9,742 nt of DNA from Paracoccaceae bacterium (GTDB lineage: Bacteria > Pseudomonadota > Alphaproteobacteria > Rhodobacterales > Rhodobacteraceae): contig JAASTF010000105.1 of the NCBI GenBank assembly GCA_021767525.1, forward strand, positions 1 through 9,742, given 5' to 3'. A program made the position numbers and the translations under genes. This document shows, one piece after another, positions 5,286-9,742 of this stretch. Each line of letters starts with the position of its first letter. The first letter of the stretch is position 1. The notes under the pieces are model-generated. The model did no database searches, was not told where the DNA came from, and worked only from the letters and a program-made list of their open reading frames with translations.

Positions 5286-5539
5286 CATGCCTTCTTGACC
5301 AGACGGATCAGGAAAATCACGATCACCGCGCCGATGGTGGCATTGATGATCGAGCCGATGAAGCCACCGCCGATGTTCAAACCCACCCGCGGCAGAATCA
5401 GCCCGGCGACAAAGGCCCCCACGATCCCCATTACGATGTTGCCCAGCAGGCCAAAGCCGCCACCGCGCATGATCTTGCCCGCCAGCCAGCCAGCAATCGC
5501 ACCGACGATCAGTATCGCCAAAAGGCTTTCAACACCCAT
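5285..5539 (-). CDS. GlsB/YeaQ/YmgE-family small membrane protein
   Basis: This 84-residue hydrophobic protein has three membrane helices (about residues 5-22, 31-50 and 60-79) joined by glycine-rich turns. The motif GAIAGWLAGKIMRGGG near the N-terminus and GNIVMGIVGAFVAG in the second helix are typical of the family once called transglycosylase-associated proteins. Members are inner-membrane proteins tied to general or envelope stress; no enzymatic reaction is established. The frame can be extended to a GTG at 5548, but that codon directly abuts the ribosome site. The ATG at 5539 has GGAGG 8 nt upstream and is preferred. The gene lies 58 bp downstream of the monooxygenase stop and could be co-transcribed with it or have its own promoter. 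A hairpin overlaps its ribosome site. Confidence 0.9.
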   Translation of the reverse strand: MGVESLLAILIVGAIAGWLAGKIMRGGGFGLLGNIVMGIVGAFVAGLILPRVGLNIGGGFIGSIINATIGAVIVIFLIRLVKKA

Positions 5540-5549
5540 ATTCGCCACC

Positions 5550-5580
5550 TCCGTGTAAGCTGCGCTCAGCGTGACACGGA
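5550..5580 (-). promoter_or_regulatory. Stem-loop overlapping the ribosome site of the GlsB-like gene
   Basis: Read on the minus strand, TCCGTGT (5574-5580) pairs with ACACGGA (5550-5556). Inside, GCTG and CAGC pair around a four-base loop, with a small internal loop between the two stems. The last GGA of the lower stem is part of the GGAGG ribosome site (5548-5552) that serves the ATG at 5539. The fold could partly hide the site. No sensor domain or known riboswitch is recognised. Confidence 0.4.
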
Positions 5581-5585
5581 TTCAG

Positions 5586-5607
5586 GGCGGCATCAATTCA
5601 TGCCGCC
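5586..5607 (-). terminator. Hairpin across the monooxygenase stop codon (weak terminator candidate)
   Basis: GGCGGCAT (5586-5593) and ATGCCGCC (5600-5607) are a perfect 8-bp inverted repeat with a 6-nt loop, spanning the stop codon at 5598-5600. No T tract follows on the minus strand, so termination would be partial at best. Read-through into the GlsB-like gene is possible. Confidence 0.3.
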
Positions 5608-6875
5608 ACGCGCGCGCCGGGCGCGATGGTGGGCGGGGCAGCATTCAACGTTTCGATGGCAAAGCCGGCGGCGGCCTTGTAACCGGCCATGAACTCGGCG
5701 CGCTCTTCCGCGGGGAAGACATCGTTGATGTTGTCGAATGCGCCGCCACAGCGCTCGTCGACGATGTTCAGCATCCCGAACGGCCCCGCGCCGCGATTGC
5801 GCAGGATCAGCTGCGACACCGGCCCGCACAGCCGCGCGTCATAGGCCGAAAACGCCTGCGGCCCGGCCCCGTGCGCCACCATCTCCGCGCCGATCACGCG
5901 GGCGTCGATAATCGCCTGGCTCGCCCCGTTCGAGCCGGTGGGATACATCACATGCGCCGCATCCCCCATCAGCGCCACACGGCCATCCACCCAGGTCGGC
6001 ACCGGCTCGCGGTCGATCATCGGGTATTCATAAACCTCGTCCGCGCCGCGGATCAGGGCAGGCACGTCCAGCCAGTCGAAATCCCAGCCCTCGAAATGAT
6101 GAACGAAATCTTCGGCGCTGACCTTCTTGTTCCAGTCGCCTTCCCACCCGGCGGAATTGTCAAAGGTCTGTTCCGCGATCCAGTTGATCGTGGCCATGCC
6201 ATCGGCGTCGGTGTGCGAAATCGGATAGATCACCATGCGGTGCTTATGCGTGCCAAGCCCCACGAAACTGCTGCCGGTGCGGATGGGTTTGGCCCGTGTC
6301 ACGCCGCGCCACAGAACCGCGCCGCCCCATTGGATCGGCGGCTGATCGGGGTGCATCTGCGCCCGGATGGGCGAGTGCAGGCCATCCGCCGCCACCAGCA
6401 GGCTGCCCCGTTCGGTGCGCGTGTTGCCCTGCGGGTCGGTGATCGTCACGCTGACGCCCTCGGCATCCTGGGCATAGCCCGTCACCCGCGCGCCGGTTTG
6501 CACCGCATCCGCGCCCAGCCGGTTGCGCACGGCGTTCAGCAACATCATCTGCAACTGCCCGCGATGCACCGCGTATTGCGGCCAGTTATAGCCCGCCAGC
6601 AGGCCGCGCGGCTCGGCATAGATGTCGTTGCCATTGCGCCCCACCAGCGCCCATTCGCGGGCGGGCACGCCCACCGCGTCCAGATCGGCCTGGGCAAAGC
6701 CCAGGTCATACAGCTCGCGCACGGCGTTGGGTTGCAGGTTTATCCCCACGCCCAGAGGGCGCAGCTCGGGCACGGCCTCGTACACCGTGCAGGGCACGCC
6801 GACCTGGTGCAGCGTCAACGCCAGGGACAAGCCGGCAATCCCGCCGCCGGAAATCAGAACATGGGTGTCTTGCAT
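5598..6875 (-). CDS. FAD-dependent aromatic monooxygenase, PhzS-like
   Basis: This is a 425-residue class A flavoprotein monooxygenase. These enzymes use NAD(P)H and O2 to hydroxylate an aromatic ring through a C4a-hydroperoxyflavin. All three fingerprints are present: the dinucleotide-binding GxGxxG at residues 10-15 (SGGGIAGLSLAL), the DG motif at 164-165 (VAADGLHSPIR), and the FAD-ribityl GD motif at 304-305 (GRVALMGDAAHVMYP). RPLGVGINLQPNAV, a PQYAVHRGQLQMMLL stretch, WRGVT and TGSNGASQAI closely recall PhzS, which makes pyocyanin in Pseudomonas. Here there are no phenazine core genes, so the substrate is unknown. The start is the ATG at 6875, with GGAGG 5 nt upstream, rather than an in-frame ATG at 6902. 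It lies 66 bp downstream of the DUF1963 gene and may belong to the fnrL transcript. Confidence 0.9.
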   Translation of the reverse strand: MQDTHVLISGGGIAGLSLALTLHQVGVPCTVYEAVPELRPLGVGINLQPNAVRELYDLGFAQADLDAVGVPAREWALVGRNGNDIYAEPRGLLAGYNWPQYAVHRGQLQMMLLNAVRNRLGADAVQTGARVTGYAQDAEGVSVTITDPQGNTRTERGSLLVAADGLHSPIRAQMHPDQPPIQWGGAVLWRGVTRAKPIRTGSSFVGLGTHKHRMVIYPISHTDADGMATINWIAEQTFDNSAGWEGDWNKKVSAEDFVHHFEGWDFDWLDVPALIRGADEVYEYPMIDREPVPTWVDGRVALMGDAAHVMYPTGSNGASQAIIDARVIGAEMVAHGAGPQAFSAYDARLCGPVSQLILRNRGAGPFGMLNIVDERCGGAFDNINDVFPAEERAEFMAGYKAAAGFAIETLNAAPPTIAPGARVAA

Positions 6876-6941
6876 CGGTCCCTCCGCGCCATATCGCGGC
6901 AAGGCTTTAGCAGGAAACGCGCCGCGCGCAAATGCGCAGCG

Positions 6942-8180
6942 CTACGCCACCACGTCCGACAGCTTGCCGAACGCGGCCTGACAGTCACCCCGCGCCGCGG
7001 CGTCGCGCGCGATCCAGATCGAAAAGGCGGGCTGGTGTTCGCCATCCATGAAGTACCCCACCCGCGCGTCGCAGGTGATGCGCAGCAGCAAAATGTGGCT
7101 GGCCGGATCAACGCCCGCCTCGGTCCCCGGCACGACCGGGCCCAGCGCCTGGTGCCAGTAACTCCAGGGGCCGACGTAATCGGCGTTGCGCGCCTGATGC
7201 CAGACGCGCCCCATCGCGCGGTCACGGAAATCGGCAGGCACCCGCGCAGCCAGATCACCGCCCTTGGCCAGCCAATCCAGCCAGACATGACGGCGCGGCC
7301 CGTCCAGCAGCATCGACAGCGTGCCCGCCTCGTCCCGGGCCAGCCGGGTGTGGCGCTGGGTAAAGCTGCGCGGGGGCAGGTGCCGCGCCAGCGCCTGTAT
7401 CGGCGCGGTGTGCCCGGCGAGCGCCTGCATCTGCGCGGGCGGCACGATGCCGTCGCCGGGCTGGCCATCGGCAATCGCCTGCATCGCCGCCAGCGCATCA
7501 TGCGTCGCGCGGATCAGCGACGGGTCGGGGGCCGACGGATCGCGCCGCTTGAACGCGGCACCCAGGCTGCGGCGCGGCAGGGGCGCGCCCGCCTGCAAAT
7601 CGGCGGCGACGCGGGCCAGCACCATCTGCACCGCGCGCCAGGGCGTGGCGGCGTTGCCCTCGGCCAGCATCTGGTCCAGCTTGGGATGCGGCGCGATGCC
7701 CACGTCCGGGTACAGCACCGCCTGAACCGCGTCGATCACCCCCTCGGGCGTGGCGCGCAAGGGCAGCATGTCCACCGGCCAGTGGCGGAAATGGGTGGGC
7801 ACATCATCAGGCCCCAAACCCCACGGAAACAACTGATCCCAGGCATAGCCGCCCAAGCCCGGCAGATCGGGGCGCGCCCCGGCTGCGGCATCGCCGGTCA
7901 CATGGCGCAGGGCGACCGGGCATTCCTTTTCGTAATCCAAGAAAACGCCGGTATCGGCGTAGAATTGCAACGCACCATCGCGCGGCAGCGGGCTGCCGGG
8001 CACGGCCCTTGCCAGCTGCGCCAGGTCGATCTGCGCCAGGAAATGCATCGGGCCCGCGCGGCACGCGGGCCAATCTGCGGGCAGCGGATCGGGCCAGCCG
8101 CCCAGGTAACTGTTGCTTGGATCGTGGATCAGGCGCAGCGCGGCGCCGGCCTGCGGCTCAGGCAAGCATCCCGCCGTCAT
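6942..8180 (-). CDS. DUF1963 (YwqG-like) family protein
   Basis: This 412-residue soluble protein has DUF1963/YwqG hallmarks. Near the N-terminus are SYLGGWPDPLPADWP and MHFLAQIDLAQL, followed by LPRDGALQFYADTG, the usual order of the family. The C-terminus has ILLLRITCDARVGYFMDGEH followed by an FSIWIARDAAARGD stretch, matching the family's final part. The middle (about residues 190-330) is alanine- and arginine-rich and not conserved that I can recognise, which makes the protein longer than compact YwqG members. No signal peptide, membrane helix or catalytic motif is visible, and the family has no firm biochemical function. The ATG lies 23 nt inside the end of fnrL and lacks a strong ribosome site, so translation is probably coupled to fnrL. 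A TTG near 8165 is a possible alternative start. Confidence 0.82.
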   Translation of the reverse strand: MTAGCLPEPQAGAALRLIHDPSNSYLGGWPDPLPADWPACRAGPMHFLAQIDLAQLARAVPGSPLPRDGALQFYADTGVFLDYEKECPVALRHVTGDAAAGARPDLPGLGGYAWDQLFPWGLGPDDVPTHFRHWPVDMLPLRATPEGVIDAVQAVLYPDVGIAPHPKLDQMLAEGNAATPWRAVQMVLARVAADLQAGAPLPRRSLGAAFKRRDPSAPDPSLIRATHDALAAMQAIADGQPGDGIVPPAQMQALAGHTAPIQALARHLPPRSFTQRHTRLARDEAGTLSMLLDGPRRHVWLDWLAKGGDLAARVPADFRDRAMGRVWHQARNADYVGPWSYWHQALGPVVPGTEAGVDPASHILLLRITCDARVGYFMDGEHQPAFSIWIARDAAARGDCQAAFGKLSDVVA

Positions 8181-8904
8181 TGTCGTCGCCTGCCTCGTCC
8201 AGCAGGCGGCTGAAATCCGGCACGGTGACGTGGCGCTTGCCTTCCAACTCGATCACGCCGTCGCGCTTGAGCGCCGAGATCTGGCGGCTGACGGTTTCCA
8301 GCGTCAGGCCCAGGTAATCGGCCATCGCCTCGCGCGTCAGCGGCAGATCGAACACCAGGGCGCCTTGCGTCGGGCGCAGGTTCAGCGACGCATCGCGCCG
8401 CGCGATGATCGACAACAGGCTGGCGATCTTTTCCCGCGCGGTCTTGCGGCCCAGCACCAGCATCCATTCGCGCGCGGCGTCCAGCTCGTCCAGTGTCATT
8501 TCCAGCAGGCGATGCGCGATATGCGGCGTGGTCGACATCATATCTTCGAACGGGCGCTTGCGGAAACAGCACATCACCAGGTCGGTCGTGGCCACCACGT
8601 CATAGGGCGAGCCATCGCGCCCCGGCCGGCCCACGAAATCGCTGGGCAACAGCAGCCCCACCATCTGGGTGCGGCCATCCTCCATCGTCTGGGTCAGCGT
8701 GGCGATGCCCGACACGACGGACCCCACGAATTCCATCCGGTCGCCCGACCAGATGATCGTCTGGCCGGCCTCGAAACTGCGATAATACTTGATTTCTTCA
8801 AGCCGCTCGAGTTCGTCGCTTTCACAGCGCGCGCAGACTGCCCGATGGCGAATGGGGCATCCTTCACACTCGTGAGAGAGCACGGTCTTTTCGTCGTTCA
8901 GCAT
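8158..8904 (-). CDS. fnrL: Oxygen-sensing Crp/Fnr-family regulator FnrL
   Basis: FnrL is the Fe-S-dependent master regulator of low-oxygen gene expression in Rhodobacterales. Without O2 a [4Fe-4S] cluster lets it dimerise and bind TTGAT-N4-ATCAA sites. The 248-residue protein has an N-terminal cysteine cluster at C13, C16, C24 and C27 (HECEGCPIRHRAVCARCESD) and central C112/C113, the pool for the cluster ligands. A CRP-like beta-roll spans about residues 35-120, the dimerisation helix about 130-158, and the DNA-binding helix-turn-helix about 187-215. The recognition helix contains E203-x2-S206-R207 (LETVSRQIS), the FNR signature for TTGAT. The motif RTQMVGLLLPSDFVGRPGRD is also FnrL-like. It is divergent from hemN, with one FNR box centred only 22 bp before its start codon, suggesting autorepression. 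Its 3' end overlaps the DUF1963 gene. Confidence 0.97.
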   Translation of the reverse strand: MLNDEKTVLSHECEGCPIRHRAVCARCESDELERLEEIKYYRSFEAGQTIIWSGDRMEFVGSVVSGIATLTQTMEDGRTQMVGLLLPSDFVGRPGRDGSPYDVVATTDLVMCCFRKRPFEDMMSTTPHIAHRLLEMTLDELDAAREWMLVLGRKTAREKIASLLSIIARRDASLNLRPTQGALVFDLPLTREAMADYLGLTLETVSRQISALKRDGVIELEGKRHVTVPDFSRLLDEAGDDNDGGMLA

Positions 8905-8919
8905 TATGTCTTCGCGCGC

Positions 8920-8933
8920 TTGATCTGGGTCAA
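8920..8933. promoter_or_regulatory. FNR box shared by fnrL and hemN
   Basis: TTGATCTGGGTCAA matches TTGAT-N4-ATCAA at nine of ten defined positions. Its centre (8926.5) is 43.5 bp before the hemN ATG, so a class II start would be near 8968. TACAGG (8956-8961) sits at the -10 position. On the fnrL side the centre is 22.5 bp before the start codon, and the minus-strand half TTGACC resembles a -35 element. FnrL bound here would therefore block its own promoter while activating hemN. Confidence 0.75.
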
Positions 8934-8969
8934 TGAAACCCGGTGTGTCCTGCCCTACAGGCTAGGGGT

Positions 8970-9742
8970 ATGGCCACGAAAACGCAACTTGCAAAACTGG
9001 GACTGTTTGACGCGAAGGTGCCGCGGTACACGAGTTACCCGACGGCGCCCCATTTCTCGTCTGCGATCGGCCCCGATGATTTTGCCGACTGGATCCGCGC
9101 CATCACGCCCGGCTCCCGTATCTCTTTGTATGTGCATGTCCCGTTTTGCCGCCGCCTGTGCTGGTTCTGCGCCTGCCGCACCCAGGGCACGCAAAGCGAC
9201 GAACCCGTGCGCGCGTATCTTGAAACGCTGAAGGCGGAAATCGCCATGCTGGGGCAGGTTCTGCCAAAGGGCGTCACGCTGTCGCGGCTGCACTGGGGCG
9301 GGGGTACGCCCACCCTGATGCAGGCCGACATGATGACCGAGCTGGCCGAATCGATCTTTGCCGTCGCGCCGATGGCCGAAGATAACGCCGAGTTTTCCGT
9401 CGAAATCGACCCGAACGAGATCGATGCCGCGCGGTTGGACGCGCTGGCGGCGGCGGGGATGAATCGCGCCTCGATCGGGGTGCAGGATTTCGATGACGAG
9501 ATTCAGCAAACCATCGGTCGCATCCAGGGCTATGACATCACCCGCCGCGCGGTCGACATGATCCGCGACCGCGGGGTGCACAGCTTGAACGCCGACATCC
9601 TGTTCGGACTGCCGCATCAAAGCCGCGCCCGGATCACCGAAACGGTGCAGAAACTGCTGTCGTTCAACCCCGACCGGGTGGCGCTTTATGGCTATGCGCA
9701 TGTGCCGTGGATGGCCAAGCGGCAGCAGCTGATCCCGTCCGA
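8970..9742 (+). CDS. hemN: Oxygen-independent coproporphyrinogen III oxidase HemN (partial, 3' end outside)
   Basis: HemN is a radical SAM enzyme that decarboxylates two propionate side chains of coproporphyrinogen III to give protoporphyrinogen IX without O2, in haem and bacteriochlorophyll synthesis. About 257 codons of the expected 450 or so are in the window. The start MATKTQLAKLGLFDAKVPRY and TSYPTAPHFS are typical. The cluster motif C60-x3-C64-x2-C67-x-C69 (YVHVPFCRRLCWFCACR) has the extra fourth cysteine found in HemN, with Y54 at the position that contacts SAM. HWGGGTPT (GGGTP at 110-114) is the SAM-binding glycine motif; EFSVEIDPNE and NADILFGLPHQ follow. No break is seen. The ribosome site is poor (AGGGG directly before the ATG). 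It is divergent from fnrL and under the shared FNR box. Confidence 0.97.
   Translation, partial: MATKTQLAKLGLFDAKVPRYTSYPTAPHFSSAIGPDDFADWIRAITPGSRISLYVHVPFCRRLCWFCACRTQGTQSDEPVRAYLETLKAEIAMLGQVLPKGVTLSRLHWGGGTPTLMQADMMTELAESIFAVAPMAEDNAEFSVEIDPNEIDAARLDALAAAGMNRASIGVQDFDDEIQQTIGRIQGYDITRRAVDMIRDRGVHSLNADILFGLPHQSRARITETVQKLLSFNPDRVALYGYAHVPWMAKRQQLIPS

Noticed and set aside
6903..6941. GCGC-ATTT-GCGC hairpin between the DUF1963 gene and the monooxygenase as a terminator
   Set aside because: The stem is only four pairs and no T tract follows on the minus strand, so there is no good reason to split the transcript here.
5571..8213. An 880-codon open frame on the plus strand
   Set aside because: It runs antisense across the monooxygenase and DUF1963 genes. 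Its product is His/Arg/Gln-rich with no family motif, while both minus-strand genes have clear family signatures. Long antisense frames are common in DNA with G/C third positions.
8113..9231. A 372-codon plus-strand frame opposite fnrL that runs into hemN
   Set aside because: It is antisense to fnrL and overlaps the true hemN start in another frame. HemN and FnrL motifs fix the real frames.

Overview
The window is high-GC DNA with strong G/C bias at third codon positions. The gene set (ccoNOQP, fnrL, hemN, a two-domain universal stress protein) points to an alphaproteobacterium of the Rhodobacterales (Rhodobacter/Roseobacter-type). FnrL, CcoN and HemN resemble Rhodobacter-type proteins from memory; no search was run. 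The core is an oxygen-response locus: the cbb3 high-affinity terminal oxidase, the oxygen-sensing regulator FnrL, the oxygen-independent haem enzyme HemN, and three FNR-type palindromes in the two divergent intergenic regions.

Layout. At 1-176 (-) is the 5' end of a GcvA-like LysR regulator, cut by the window edge. Divergent to it, 266-541 (+) holds two tiny basic W/R-rich reading frames; the first appears frame-shifted by a 7-bp tandem duplication. Two hairpins (579-627 and 631-665) separate this from the convergent cco operon. ccoP, ccoQ, ccoO and ccoN lie on the minus strand from 664 to 4126 (transcribed N-O-Q-P) with gaps of 3-14 bp. The 224-bp ccoN/uspA intergenic region carries one perfect and one near-perfect FNR box, 32 bp apart. 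A tandem universal stress protein (4351-5190, +) follows. It ends at two copies of a GTAGGGTGGGC palindromic repeat, the second of which forms an intrinsic terminator.

Then on the minus strand come a GlsB/YeaQ-type small membrane protein (5285-5539), a PhzS-like FAD monooxygenase (5598-6875), a DUF1963/YwqG-like protein (6942-8180) and fnrL (8158-8904). The last three read fnrL > DUF1963 > monooxygenase and could be one transcript. Divergent from fnrL, and sharing one FNR box with it, hemN begins at 8970 (+) and runs off the window end.

How the parts work together (partly inference). When oxygen falls, FnrL assembles its Fe-S cluster and binds the TTGAT-N4-ATCAA-type sites. It would switch on the cbb3 oxidase, probably the universal stress protein, and HemN, which makes haem precursor without O2. 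The usual assembly genes ccoGHIS do not follow ccoP here. The less expected parts are the monooxygenase/DUF1963 pair downstream of fnrL, the micro-ORF pair beside the LysR gene, and the RNA structure overlapping the ribosome binding site of the GlsB-like gene. I saw no tRNA, rRNA, CRISPR array, insertion sequence or phage gene.
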